A stretch of DNA of 64,000 bases from Cudoniella acicularis (lineage: Eukaryota; Ascomycota; Leotiomycetes; Helotiales; Helotiaceae): positions 1-64,000 of the forward strand of contig JAAMPI010000078.1 in the NCBI GenBank assembly GCA_013054445.1. Reading direction: 5' to 3'. The position numbers and the translations under genes were made by a program. Position 1 is the stretch's first letter, and every line of letters begins with the position of its first letter. The notes below the pieces were generated by a model that was not told the origin of the DNA, made no database searches, and saw only the letters and a list, made by a program, of their open reading frames with translations. This document shows positions 1 to 11,870 of this stretch, piece by piece.

Positions 1-70
1 AAAGAATTTGGTTCGCTTTACCTTTCGAAAGAACAGTCGTCAAGAGCTTCTTAAACGAGGCAAAGAAGGC

Positions 71-124
71 GAAGGAGGCGAAGGAGGTGAAGGAGGTGAA
101 GGAGGTGAAGGAGTCGAAGGAGGC
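71..124 (+). repeat. 9-bp coding minisatellite (Glu-Gly-Gly repeat)
   Basis: There are six units of gaaggaggt or close variants, in one frame, encoding a Gly/Glu-rich tract in an open stretch 8-235. The surrounding peptide is not recognised. The unit length is a multiple of three, which fits expansion inside a former coding region. Confidence 0.85.
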
Positions 125-539
125 AGACACCGGAAACTACGCAAGTTGGATTGCGATGCTTTAAAGCTTTATAGATTATCTTATACGACCGAAGAAATCG
201 TCAAAATAGGTGACGTAGAGTTTAAGATCCTCTAAAGCCGTGCGGCAGACTTTATCTCTTATCGTAATCTTTCCTACCTTTTATATCGCTCGGACGTGGA
301 CAAAGCTGTCGATTCTACGCTCGAAGATCCCGAGGACGATGAGTTATACGACAAATTCATACGAAGTATATAATATGGTTTCTTAAAACAGACTAAGGCT
401 AATTGAACTAGCGTATAGTGACCGACGACTATCGACACGTAAACGAAAATACGATGTAATAGCATCACCGAACGAAGCGCCTTAGGGTGAGTTTGATCGT
501 TGCGTATCACAAATAGTAGTCTTAACTGATTTTAAAAGC

Positions 540-880
540 GTCGGCAAAGACAAACACGAATACGTACGACGGAGATGCCTTTATCGTCGATATAGATAAC
601 GCGCGATACGCTCTGTCCCTCGACGAACATGTTAGGGAAATATGGCTAACGAATCGGAAGAACAAATATAACGCTAATGATAAGAAGAATAGATCATTCC
701 TTGATAAGAAGAATAGGTTATTCCTTAATAAGAAGAGGAAATCATTTATCACGCTTTGGATTTCAGAAGCCTTAGGTGAAGAGCTAGGCAAACGGAGCAA
801 ACAAATGGTCGATTATACGAGCGATAAGGAAGTACTACCGACTAACAGTAGGAACACCGAGCAAGCACGATTAATATAAT
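540..880 (+). pseudogene. Unrecognised gene relic with a Lys/Asn-rich 8-residue repeat
   Basis: A plus-strand frame from about 565 runs open to a TAA at 877-879. It contains a 24-bp tandem repeat at 679-747 (two full copies and one shorter, diverged copy) that encodes an 8-residue unit with the pattern DKKNRxFL. The upstream part continues in another frame, so a frameshift or intron is likely. I do not recognise a domain. The block before it (1-540) is probably part of the same or a neighbouring relic. Confidence 0.4.
679..747 (+). repeat. 24-bp tandem repeat, three units
   Basis: Units at 679-702, 703-726 and 727-747 (the last shortened) share the core gataagaagaatag. They are in one open plus-strand frame, so this is a coding repeat within the relic around it. 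Confidence 0.85.
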
Positions 881-959
881 CTCATTCAAATATTCGACTC
901 TACTAGTCCATTTCCGTAACGGTGCTATTAACTCTATACTCGAATTTTAATATAATAAT

Positions 960-2240
960 AGGCTAAGCTACTGATAGAGAATTCCAGCTTCTATAAGTAT
1001 ATTCTTGACATCCTGAAAAGTTTCTAGCTTTAGATAGGGCGTACCTTTATTATAAATGTCATGCCCGTTAGTATGCCGGCCATGTGTCTTATTCGATTTA
1101 TATATACGTGGCTCGCTATTATCAACTTCGAACTTCTAGCCAGTCTGCCTAGTAGGGACACATCTATTCAAATTCGAGACATCTAGCATAACAGTTCCTT
1201 AGGGAAGAATAAGCTCTAACATATATGCGGGATTTTAGTCGATGATCTGAAGTCTAACTAGGGTTGATAGGTTATTCATATTTAGATAATCGGCGAGCTC
1301 CGGGAGGAAGGCGCTATTAACTCTAGACAAATCAGGTATAGGACCTGTTTGATACTCGTATAGGTGGAAACTATAGTCTGTGAGAACGAATATATGCCTA
1401 TACACGTTACTGAGATTTATAGCCTAGATCGCGGTAGTTCTGGCCTAACGGTAATAAGGCTTATTATAGTTGACACCGAGAATAGCGGTGTTCTTAGGGA
1501 TGGCAAAGTAGGCATGAGCTAAATAGATACCGAGGATCCTATTAGCGCGATTCCGAACGAAAAGTGTAGTAAGATTGTGTATATATAACTCGAGGATTTC
1601 CGGTTGTTATAAATCGTCTAAGAGCACGTTATAGCTATATAAATGAGTTAGAAATCAACTACTTCTAGAGCCTCCGTTGCTTATATATTACGGCTTTTCT
1701 CTAAGTCCTAAACCTTTAAAGTCTTGTTAAGGCCGGGAACATCGAAAGGTTTTGCTCCTCTATACGCTATTGTTCGTAAAGCGGACCAAGTAGGTAAATA
1801 TACGACGGTTTTTAGACGCGAGCTAAAAGCACGCGAGCTTGAGGACTATCGCCTATATAGTATATAAGCAGTGTGATAAGCTATAGGATAGATAGAGGCT
1901 TGTCCTAGTATTTACCTTGGCTATAGTTATGCCGTTGGCGAGATTAGGAGGTTGACTATTTGCGTAAAGGCCGAAGGTAAAGTCGAGCCTATAATACCAG
2001 ATATACTTCCTACGCCTTTAATAGAATATATTAAGTGCGTTAGGTAGAAGGAGGTATGGTAAAGGCGCGGTACGAGGGAGGAAGGAGGTCTGGTGATATA
2101 TATCGCTAGGCGAAATGCTAATACGACGGAAAATAGTACGAACGGCTGCCCCTTAGTGTAAGTGGGATGAAATCTATTAGCGGCTAGGCGGAGCCCGGTC
2201 CGGCAGAAAACTAAGTCATCGATGTGGCTTAAAAACAACC
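960..2240 (-). pseudogene. Relic of one or two unrecognised minus-strand genes
   Basis: On the minus strand, 1,927-2,238 is open for 103 codons. From about 1,500 down to 960 a frame with few stops reads as a soluble protein containing the stretches PIPDLSRVNSAFLPELADYL and MLDVSNLNRCVPTRQTGWKF (the last W decoded from TAG). Its stops are TAG or TAA and can be read as Gln/Trp. It looks like a conserved fungal hypothetical protein, but I cannot assign a function. The stretch between the two pieces is too eroded to say whether they belong together. Confidence 0.45.
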
Positions 2241-2720
2241 TTAGGGCGTCTGATCTCTCTTACTTGTAATTCGAGACGTTGATAAGGTAGGTTATTCACC
2301 TAAAGGAAGAAATTATGGTTTGCGGGACTTTCAAGTGGTAGGACACAATTCTATATGATTCGCTTAGCAAGCCGATAGTGGCCGGGTAGACCCGGCGTAT
2401 TTAGGCTCTAACGCCTTTAGGCTAAAAAGATACGCAAAATTCCGCTAAAGTTAAATACTCCTAAGCACTTTCTAATAAAAATTTCGCTAACAGTTTCAGG
2501 CATATAGATGTTTCGCAAATTCTAGATACTATAATTCTCGAGGTAGGATATAACCTACGATCTCAAGAGGTGGCTAGACCGTAGGCATATGCGCTATAGC
2601 TATACGGCTTAGTATAAATTAGGAATAGTACGAAATACATTTACCAGCTTCTGCTACCTTCCTCGTTATGACCGCTCAGAAACCAAATAACGTGGACCTC
2701 TTTATCTGCTAGCCCTCTCC
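2240..2720. other. Eroded stretch, nothing recognised
   Basis: RIP-type composition. Some CpA/TpG survives from about 2,640 on, next to the following relic. No domain or repeat is seen. Confidence 0.5.
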
Positions 2721-3765
2721 GCCAAACCAATGTCGGATCTGTTTGAGACGTAGCATAAGGTCACCTAAGACGACTGTGATACGTACGCCTAGAATCTGGT
2801 AAAGAGCTCCGTAACACTAGTGCCCTGGCAAGGCTTTTATAGCTACACACTACGGTCAAACTCGGGGCTTATTATTCAATTTCGATCGGAAGTATCACCC
2901 CTTAATAGTTTAACGACCAAGCTTGCTAAACAAGTCTACCGCTATCTTGCTCCAGCTACTATATATCACGGCTTGATACCCGACTCTTTAGTATCGGTTT
3001 AGGTCATAGAGATCATTACGGGTGTTGGGTACATGTTTATAGCAAGCACGATCACTATAGCTAAGCTAGATATCACGGTAATAGACTTCGCCAAGTAGGT
3101 CTTCGTATATTATTAAATCAATTTATACTACTAACTGATACAATTCTATAGGTTCTATACTACGTCATAGAAAAACCCCTAATCTCTAGCTAAAGACAGA
3201 CGGCATCTCTATATCTCTAAGCTTAAGCAGTTGTCTAGCTCCCTGCCTCCTCGATTTACGAAAATCCTCGAATATACCTAGAAGAATATTAGTCAGATAA
3301 TAGATCTAGTGCCTTAGGTTTTGACTTACTAAGATCTCTCGGGTATGAATATCCTCGTTGATCCTGATACCGGCCATATCACTAGTGTGGTTGACTAGGC
3401 AGATACTACTATCGAACCATTCGGCATGGCTCTATAGGGACTAGAGAGTGTGCTTGGTTATAGCGGCCCTAACGGCTGGTCATACTTTAGAAGGGATCTT
3501 TCCTATTTATACTTTAGATATGATCCTTCCCGATCACGAGCGCTATTTTAGAAAACTTTCTTAAGAGAAATCGAATATATAATCTCGGATAAATGTCGTC
3601 ATACTATTAATAAAGTTAGGACCCTTAGGGTTTTACTCCGATATGGTTTTCGCTGGGAAAATAGAACGGTGAGCCCTATAAAGGATACTATCTACCTTGA
3701 TGTGTTTCTTAAAGATGAGTTAATGTTGGCTGAGGAGTCACATAGGTCAGAAGGGTCAGAATAAT
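2720..3765 (+). pseudogene. APH/choline-kinase-like phosphotransferase relic
   Basis: The plus frame covering 2,820-3,002 continues with a few TAG/TAA interruptions to about 3,765. It carries a kinase-type catalytic loop, VLTYQDLSGMNILVDPDTGH (Gln and Tyr where active enzymes have His-x-Asp), followed by VVDWADTTIEPFGMALWGLE, which fits the metal-binding Asp segment of the APH family (W decoded from TAG). Fungal APH-family proteins are mostly of unknown substrate and lie in accessory regions. Upstream stops at 2,730-2,790 also read as Trp/Gln. This stretch keeps more CpA/TpG than its surroundings, so it is only moderately mutated. A second, different APH relic lies at 8,950-10,720 on the other strand. 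Confidence 0.72.
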
Positions 3766-4029
3766 TAAGATCAAGCTGTTTGTTCCTCTTTTATAGGGTA
3801 GTTCTAGCTAAGAAATGGTAACGGGGAGTTGTGTGTACAGGCGTAGGCCCTAAAGGAGTGTGATAGAGACCCTATTAAGGGAGGTTCCTTAATGGGTTAG
3901 AACAAGGGGGTTGATATAGAATATTGACCGGGGGACTTAGAGCCACCTTTATCCGACAGGTTCTAACCCTATTATGATCAACACTTTGTTAGTATTAGAT
4001 TCCTTAAAATACACGACAACTTACCTATT

Positions 4030-4750
4030 TAATGACCTTAAAGCGCTTTAGAATGCCTTTAAGAGTAGTAATGTTTGGTGCGAGCTTTATATCAATCAAG
4101 ACCTTGTGAGGCCCCTTTACCGTTTCCATGTACGTCTCGTTGCCCTTAAAAGATATAAATCCTTCTTTGCAAGTGAAGACCTACCCTATAGTCCTGAAAG
4201 GGGTTGTATAGTAGATATCTTGCTCTTTCAACATAACCGTTTCGCAATCGCCGAAGTCGAATTCGGCTATGTTCCTAGCAGATTGGCCAAGAATTTGGAG
4301 TCTAACGGTGACTTCTAACTAATGTGATTACAAATATTCGACCAAGTCCTTAAAGAAATCGGTACTGATATCAGACAGATCACTTGCTTTTCCCTCGACG
4401 TATTCGTAAGCCACAAAATGACCTCCGTCGACGAGCTTAAAGATATGTCCGTATACGTCTACAAGATTAACCTCTTCTATCGGAATTGGTTTCGCCTAGC
4501 GACCTGAAGGTTCTGTGAAGGAATGGCCTAGCATTACGTTGCCAGCTATAATTTTAATATGGCCATGGATAAGGTGGACTCTAAGCCTCTCGTAGACATT
4601 ATACTTAACAAAAATCTCGGCAAGGTTTTACAAATGCGTGGTAGATATCTCCGATCGTAGCTCCTCACTGTCAACGAGTGTATTATACCTAGATTTGGTT
4701 TAGCAACTGTTAAGCCATTCTAAAGCTATACTAAAGCGAGACTCACGCGT
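4030..4750 (+). pseudogene. Unrecognised conserved-looking relic
   Basis: An open run at 4,106-4,318 continues, through two TAG/TAA-type interruptions and further frames, to about 4,730. Decoded segments such as MVDILLFQHNRFAIAEVEFG and TDIRQITCFSLDVFVSHKMT look like a folded protein. No known domain is recognised. The run 3,765-4,030 before it shows nothing I can identify. Confidence 0.4.
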
Positions 4751-5340
4751 CAGTCGAGTTTTGGAGATCAAAAAGAGTTGGTTGGCAGTAGAAGCCCGGA
4801 ATTTGGTTTGAAGGTATGATCAAGGCTATAGTTATTTTATAAACGATACGAGTGTTTCTTGAATTCGGAGTAACGAAGAGGGTAGTAGAACTCGCAAACG
4901 ATGTCGATTATAGAACAGGATAAGGGAGGGTATCTATGTCTTAAATATCCGTCTAGAGAGGCTGGGTTTAGGACTAAGGGGTGAACAAAACATCTGAATC
5001 CTAAGGTCAGACTTCGCGGAAACAGTAATATAGAGTAGGGAGGTATATCGGGGAACTCTACCTTATTGGCCCGTGAATACTACGATAGTACCGACATAAA
5101 AGTATATATCTTAGTTTGGTAACATATATATATATAAAAGATTAGGCAAAATTTCGTTAATATTCTAGTGCCAATTTTGCGACTTGAGTGGCTTACGAAT
5201 AAGGACGGGTCGAAGTCGCAGAATAGTAGCAGATCGGGATTACTAAAGAGGTGGCCGCAGATTGAGATTACCGAGGAGGTGGCCGCAGATCGGGATCACC
5301 GTAGAGGTTAGCGAGAGGCGAGCCGACATTCCAGCAAGGC
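4750..5340. other. Eroded stretch with a short internal duplication
   Basis: No gene is seen. At 5,218-5,310 the phrase gaggtggccgcaga(t) occurs twice about 38 bases apart, with a third partial copy, so there is a small direct repeat. It is followed by an island with less RIP. Confidence 0.5.
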
Positions 5341-6070
5341 GCCAAGTATTAGGAGGGATTGGCCGCCGCCCCGTCCATGCAGGAACCTATAGGCTTTCAC
5401 AGGAATAGAACGTCAACGGTCCTTATACTATTTCGCAAACCACGTACTTCAATTTTCTTAGAAACATTGGCTAGTTCGAGCAGAGAAGGGATAGGGGTAA
5501 GTTTCCGAAGACTTAGGACTCTAATCACTAGTCCTATCCAGGGTCGCTTCCGCTCATTCCATATCAAAACACCACTTTGAAGCTCTTCTAGAGCATGCAT
5601 GTCTTTTCACTTTAGTATCAATGGCCAGATTAGGAGGTCGCGTATATCTTTCCTACAACGTAGTGCATATCGGCTTCTCGTTCAACTATATCTTATTCGA
5701 TCGACGACATCCTGCATACAAGCCACGATGTCTCTAGTAGCATTAGGACCGTGGATATTGTTAGAAGAGGAGTTTATAGCGTATCGATTATACAATTCCC
5801 TAAAAATGGAACCTCTCCGTATAGTCCCCCGATCCTTGAGAATTCCCTATTAAGGAAATGCTATAGTGCTCCAGATCAAACTCTTGCTTCCCCCGCATTG
5901 CTCTATGATAAGAATCGGCGAAGCCAGCTTGATCGTTCAAGGAGCCAACACATCACGCTATAACCGCAGGCCGCCGATTCATCTAAGGGGCCAACAGAAT
6001 CAGCTTCCTTATCAACCGTCCCGCGTTAACCGTACAAGAATAGACCTCTATTGCGGACAATGATACGAAA
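5340..6070 (-). pseudogene. Unrecognised relic in a lightly mutated island
   Basis: The minus strand is nearly open from about 5,900 to 5,397, with only a few TAG/TAA. Readable stretches include NIHGPNATRDIVACMQDVVD and WNERKRPWIGLVIRVLSLRK. No domain is recognised. Several plus-strand frames are also open here (5,359-5,580; 5,599-5,853), so the strand call rests on the longer combined minus-strand reading and is not certain. Confidence 0.35.
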
Positions 6071-6339
6071 ACCAATGAATATATAAGGGCAGAGATCCCG
6101 TCTGAAGTTTTGCTTATCAAATTCGGTGTTCCCCGACATCTAACTCTTTAAGCACCTTCCGAACTTTCTTACTCTATATATATCTTGTCTATCACGTATA
6201 TAAAGTAATCTATCTTCCGTCTGAATCCTTATCTAACAGAACAAGAAAATAGCAGGATATATTAAGAATAGCTCTCTACTAATTCAACCATTCTCGGACG
6301 CACAAGCCTTGATCCTGGGCTTCTTGTTCCCAGGCTTCG

Positions 6340-8160
6340 CCCGCATGTCTACCACTGTCTAATAGTATCTCACTATCGACTTGAACGTCTATGTTCCTCT
6401 ACTGTGCTTCTTTGGGTTGATTGTGCTCGGTTACGGACATATTTACAAGTACTTGTAAGGATTGCTTGAGACTTATTATAGTAAGAACTCCCTCTATCCG
6501 AATAAGAGAACCCACTTTCTGATAATAAGTAGCTTTAACTATTTATTTTCGATATCGCGAGGATATATACGATATGCTTATGTTATAGATATCTTCTTAG
6601 AGCTTCGCTTTATTATATATAACGGCCAACTTATTATTGTTAAAAGAAGCTCACCCTTCTAGAAGTTTCCGCTATACACGACTCACAGTCTATATCATCG
6701 GTTGTTAGACGTTTAACCTTCTCTCCGGCTTCCTCGTCATCCTTAAGACTAAAACGACTACTCAAATCAGCATCTTACCCTTATTATCGCATGCTATTCC
6801 ATTTTTACTTTTATTTAGGATCAGTAAGCTCTCTAAGAGTGTTGATGACCCCGCTCTGGTCTAGTTCGTTGCGCTAGCTATAGGGCGCTACTTTCGACTC
6901 TTCGTTAACCTCTACTCCTTCTGGCGATACAAACTAGCAAGTCTTCCTACGATCAGAACTATAGGTTCGAAAGATATGACAATGATTCTCCCTACTGTCT
7001 CAGTCTTAGATAATCCCGACTTTAAAGAGTGTCTTACGGCCTGCCTGATCAATAAACCTGCGATGGTCATTATTGTTACCGACACAGGTTTTAGGGCTAC
7101 GGAGGTCGATAAACAGTTACTAAGTATCCGCGACAAAATTCGAAGTGGCTCGTCTAACTTTTTAAGTAGACTCGGTCTAACTGACATTTCCGGAGTCGAT
7201 ATTCGAGTCACGTACGCTAATGTCGCCGACAAACGCCGCCAAATGACACATGCTATCCTATATGTCCAGACTCCCCTAGTTACGTTCCTCGATGATCACG
7301 TGTTTTTGCGTCCTGCTTTCCTAGGCTCTGTCGTGCCTGTTTTCGAAAATCCACGCATTGGCTTATACGGGACAAAGAAGGCTGTCCGTCGTAAGCACCC
7401 TAAGGCTTATTCGCTTTTAGGGAAATATTAGGAGTTGTTCTAGAATGTTATAGGGGCACTTTATCTAGTCCGACATAACTTCGAGATCCGAGCCACTAAC
7501 GCTATAGACGGAGGCGTCTTTATAGTCTCGGGACGAGCACTAGTCATTCGGAATAAGATTATCTAAGATAACAAATTTCGTAAAGCATTTATTAACGAAC
7601 GCTTCTTTTTTTGGCTTATTCGGTCTACTAAACGCCGACGACGATAACTTTATTATACGCTAGGTTTTAAGCCATCTATAGAACTATAAGATAAAGATCT
7701 AATATACTAATAATACCACGATAGAGACGACACTCGGCNAGTNTCTAAAGTTCNTNGNANAGCTTNTACGTTAGTTACGNANAACTTTCCGGTCNAACCT
7801 CTACTCTCTACTTACCGATCGTACGATATAGCGCCGTACTCCGTAGACCGTATAGACAACCTATATCCCGAGCTTGTTTAACCTGGCACTTTTCTAGGAC
7901 GGCGCGATGTTTTATACTCTTATTAAGACTAAATTCTATTCGGAATTAAGACACCCGATACTATTTCTTTTATACTTAGGAGGTTAGATCTACCTTACTA
8001 AGCTAGTCAAACTAATATTATATTTTTGGCGTTACCCTACGGATTTCTTCTTATTCTTCTTTCTAATCCCGGCCTATCCTCTTTTCGCTTACTATTACTC
8101 ACTCCTTAAGTTATAGGTAGGGATTATATTCTAGAACTATAGCTAGACAGGCAGAAACTT
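6340..8160 (+). pseudogene. Family 2 glycosyltransferase relic (polysaccharide/hyaluronan synthase-like)
   Basis: The best-kept relic of the block. An N-terminal hydrophobic segment reads around 6,380-6,460 (FFGLIVLGYGHIYKYL). A membrane-proximal segment, WFVALAIGRYFRLFVNLYSF (W from TAG), leads into the GT-A domain. The frame 6,976-7,431 is open for 151 codons and contains LPTVSVLDNPDFKECL, a nucleotide-binding region, and LVTFLDDHVFLRPAFL. After a TAG the same frame continues with ATNAIDGGVFIVSG, then shifts by one base near a T run at about 7,600 into NADDDNFIIRW, followed by a damaged QxxRW-type motif in the N-containing stretch and C-terminal membrane segments. Such enzymes polymerise sugars at the plasma membrane. 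The frameshift and stops make it inactive. Confidence 0.85.
7739..7795. other. Scattered ambiguous bases inside the glycosyltransferase relic
   Basis: Ten single Ns at 7739, 7743, 7754, 7756, 7758, 7760, 7766, 7780, 7782 and 7795 interrupt otherwise readable sequence. This pattern is not a scaffold gap. It may mark a low-quality consensus or reads from near-identical copies collapsed together. Confidence 0.9.
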
Positions 8161-8950
8161 AGGCGCTAGTCGAGCAGAGCCTTTTCTATTACTAGTAAAA
8201 CAGTAGTAGCCAAAGTAGATATTAGACGAAAATAAAAACTAGCGATAAGAGTGATATACTTACCTTACTACTATACCTAGGCCGCGGAAAACCCCGTACT
8301 ACTATACTAGGTACTATTATTTTATCCTCCTATTATTAGGCTACTCCTTGTCCCTTTATAAAGATTGACGATTTAGTATTCTTATGACTATTAGTAAGAG
8401 ATTAGAAACGGAATTAGTAATCACCTAGTATAGTAGTAGACAATATATACCAAATAGTAATAATTATAGAGAAAAGAAGATTCTTAGGAACGGTAGCTTA
8501 GCTATATAAGCGCACGGGTCTTAAACTATACTAGGTCAGGTTGTCGATATATACTCTACTTCGTATATGCTTTTAAATATTTATATAACTACGTAAAATT
8601 AGAGTATTAATAATATCTAGTTATTATACGTTAATCTTAAAATAAATCTAATTTCGGAAATATAAGTAAGGCCTTAAAAATATAGGTAATACGCTTGACG
8701 GCTAGCTTCTAAGGAAATAGAAGTGAGTCAAGCCCTTCTAGTAAGATACTTAGAAGTACTATAGTAAAGATATATAAAGGATTCTAAATAGGAAGCTTCT
8801 ATGACTTTCGGCCTTAGATATATCGAAAGTAATATTAGCTCCTATAAACTCACGGTGGTCTATAAACAGGTCTTCCCTAACAGCTCCTCTATTACTCCTC
8901 TATTCTCCTTCCGGCTCCTTCCTTTCCTCGTCTAAATATTAGATCTTAAT
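8160..8950. other. Eroded stretch, nothing recognised
   Basis: Heavily RIP-mutated, with many CTAG and TATA runs and no surviving frame of note. It separates the plus-strand glycosyltransferase relic from the minus-strand kinase relic and may hold their former 3' ends. Confidence 0.5.
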
Positions 8951-10720
8951 CCTTTTAATATGTTCGTCGATAGGAGGTTATTAGACATCGCTTAATCAAC
9001 GCTAAGCTCTTTTATCTTCTTCTTAGCCTAAGCTCCTAGATCACCGAAATATCTCTTCGGATTGTCACCTCGCTACTCTCGTAACGTAAACTAAAAGTAG
9101 CGTACGTCTTTCCCTATTTAGATTATATATTCGTAATTAGGCGCTTTATTAAAGAGAACCTACGTAGAGAATAATATTTACTTCTCTGTTTATATACCGG
9201 AAAGAAGATACTTAAGCGAAGTATATACCTTATAATATTGCCGAGCCTATGTTATATACTACGCGCGGCTGTCCGGAGTTGCGTCGTTAGACAGTCGAGT
9301 GATTAAAAGGGCGGTAATCTTATCTGTTACTAGATCGACGGTCACCGCTATTAATAGATCGGACAAGATAGCCGGTATAATATATCTAGTCTCCTAGTCG
9401 TATAAGGACGTTATAAAGGGTTAACCGTTTATATCTATTATAATCGATATATTATAGATGCCGAAATCCCTATAGTCGAGAACGAGACGATAGAGAGAGG
9501 TCTGGTCGCTATCTCTAGGCATGATGTATAGGATAAGCTATAAGAGAGACTGCTTGGCCGCCGTAGTAATAGGACTAACGATGTTATTATCATCCTCCTA
9601 CCCGATCATGTCGCCTATATTCCTGATTGTCGTTTCGATCTTAGACGTGATAAGAGTAACGTAGAACTCGCGTGTAAGAGTAACGGGAATAGGGAGCGAT
9701 TTAGGCTTCTATTTAAAGAGGCGTTCGCGGAGCTAAAGAGTAGCGAAGTCGAGCGAGAGACTAAAGTTAAATAGTAATACGCGGATACGGGCTAATTGAC
9801 TTAGAAGGCAGACCTAGAGAGTAGATTTATATAACTAAGTTAAATTAAGTAGAATAGATTTTTAATATAGGCACGTACCTTTATATCTAGGCTAAGATCC
9901 CGCTATATATTATTCTCTCTTTCTATTCTTTTAAATAAAAACAAGCGACGGCCTAAGATATCTTAAGGGAGCTTAAGTCTAGGACTAGTATACTATACTA
10001 GGATACGATAGTAAAGCAAGTAGGAGGCTAAAATATTTAGCTCTAAGCGTAAGAGCTCGTATACCGCGACCTCGAACTTAGCCTTAAGAACTTGTATATA
10101 AATTAGGAAGCCGTTATAGTTAGGCATGTTAATATCGCCACGAGCTAAACGCGCTACGATATCAAGTCTATTCGATAGTTTAAGGTAAAAACCCTATATA
10201 TTGTCTAATCTTAGTTTTAGTATAGAACTAGATCGTAAAGATTGCCTACTTACGTAGTTATTAGAGCCCTTAAAGACAATCGATATATTAATAACCTAGG
10301 CGCCGAGATTCTTTTCGATTTCTCGAATAAGTAGGTTTATATCTTAAGCTCCGTAGAAAGGGCTGTTACCGCTACGGACTAGGGAAAGTAGTTGCTTGCC
10401 GTCGAAGTTAGTACTATCTGATATCTTAGGCCAATCGTCCTCGACGTACGTATTATCTTTAACGGACATAACGGAGTAATTAGGAGTAAGAGTTCTAGGA
10501 AATATAATATTGATCTTAGGGAATATAAGTAACGAGGAGATCACCGGATAGGTAAGTGGTTTATTAAGTCGCGGCTAGGAGACGCGTTCTAGGTAGCCTA
10601 GCGGCCCGTACGCCGAATTCAAGTTCCGTACCCGAACCTGAGTAGGAAAACACGATAGGACACGTGATAGGTTATCTAGAGTATAAGCCGTATTCTATTA
10701 ATACTTAAAAATAGTACTAT
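8950..10720 (-). pseudogene. APH-family phosphotransferase relic (second)
   Basis: The minus strand reads as a fungal APH-family protein of about 500 residues. The N-terminal part (open at 10,344-10,544) has EDDWPKISDSTNFDGKQLLS. In the middle is RLDIVARLARGDINMPNY. Near 9,440-9,500 is the catalytic segment LVLDYRDFGIYNISIIIDIN, where Tyr and Arg stand in place of the His and Gly expected in HGDFGxHN. The change CAT to TAT and GGG to AGG is exactly what RIP gives. ETRYIIPAILSDLLIAVTVD and a C-terminal tail follow, with WET decoded from TAG. Substrate unknown. The loss of the catalytic His and many stops make it inactive. Confidence 0.82.
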
Positions 10721-11170
10721 AGAGCCGTAGGCTATAAGCTAATTAGTTGATCAGGCACTATACTACGACCCCCGACCTATAGTCGTATTCTCGTAAGGGT
10801 AAGGGTTCTAAAGTCGCGGCCTGATCGATAATCCTCGACTATATAGTTAGAATACGGTTTAGTATATTAAGGCTTAAAAGCTATATTTATATTATAAGTA
10901 TGATCTAAGACTCGTACGATCGGGATAAACGGTATAGGGTCTTATAGAGACTAATAGGATAAAGACATAGAATCTATAAGTAGAGAAGATAGTTGTTTAA
11001 TTATCTAAAAAGATATTCTCGCCTAAGGAAGCGCCTAGTAGTATCTTAGATACGGCGTAACGGAAAAGAAAATAGGAAATAGCTAGATTAAAAATTGCCG
11101 ACGTCGTTACGATAGAGCGTAGGTAAGTAGCTAAGAACTACGATAATAAACGTATAGTAATACTATACGC
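10720..11170. other. Eroded stretch, nothing recognised
   Basis: No frame, repeat or motif stands out. It is likely the former upstream region of the minus-strand kinase relic. Confidence 0.4.
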
Positions 11171-11870
11171 CTTAAGAGTCGCTGTCTTAACTACTTTATT
11201 TCGGCTTCGACGAGTAGTCGTAGTCCTTCTTATACTTGTCGTATACCCTAAACTTAGGCTCCTCCTCGTTATACGTGAATACGATAGGGATAAACTTGTC
11301 TTAGTCGTAATCGTTATTATCGTTATTAGGTACTATAACGCTCGTATCGCTAATCTTTATCTCTAACTACCCTTTCTTAGCGATAGTGTCGATGCCGAAC
11401 AGACCGTCGTATCCGTTCGAGGAGAGAACGGCGTAGAAGTCTAAGAGGAAGGAGGGCGAAGGGGTAGGCGTGGCGGTCCTAGTAAGGAGAGTTAATCGGA
11501 GTAAGACGTAAGGCCGCGACTAGAAAAACTAAAGAAATATAACTTACGCGATAAGAACGACGGCTAACTCTATTAAGAGCACCTGGCCACTAGATACTAT
11601 CTAGGTCGTCGGAACGACCTTGTTCCCTAAGGAAGCGATATCCTTAATAGCCTGACTATCTATTAAGTGCGCGGTGTCTTCTACCTTAACGATAGCCTCG
11701 TCGGCGCCGACGGTATAGTGGCGGTGCTAGAGGTAGAGGCAGAAGGCGAAATTGGCCGTATGCTTAAGGAAGACGTCGCGGATAGGACCGTTTATAATGT
11801 CTTCGATAGACGGGGCCTATACAAGCGTCTAAGCGGTTAGCGTTAGAGACGGCGTGAATATAGATAAGTA
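11170..11870 (-). pseudogene. Relic of a conserved hypothetical fungal protein
   Basis: The minus strand reads in two exon-like pieces. The upstream piece (about 11,830-11,590) contains FLKHTANFAFCLYLQHRHYT (Q from TAG) and VGADEAIVKVEDTAHLIDSQ. The downstream piece (about 11,480-11,180) contains LDFYAVLSSNGYDGLFGIDT and a C-terminal acidic tail. Between them is a stop-rich stretch that fits an intron. It looks like a small protein family duplicated in ascomycetes, but no function is known to me. Only few stops per piece suggest moderate RIP. Confidence 0.5.
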
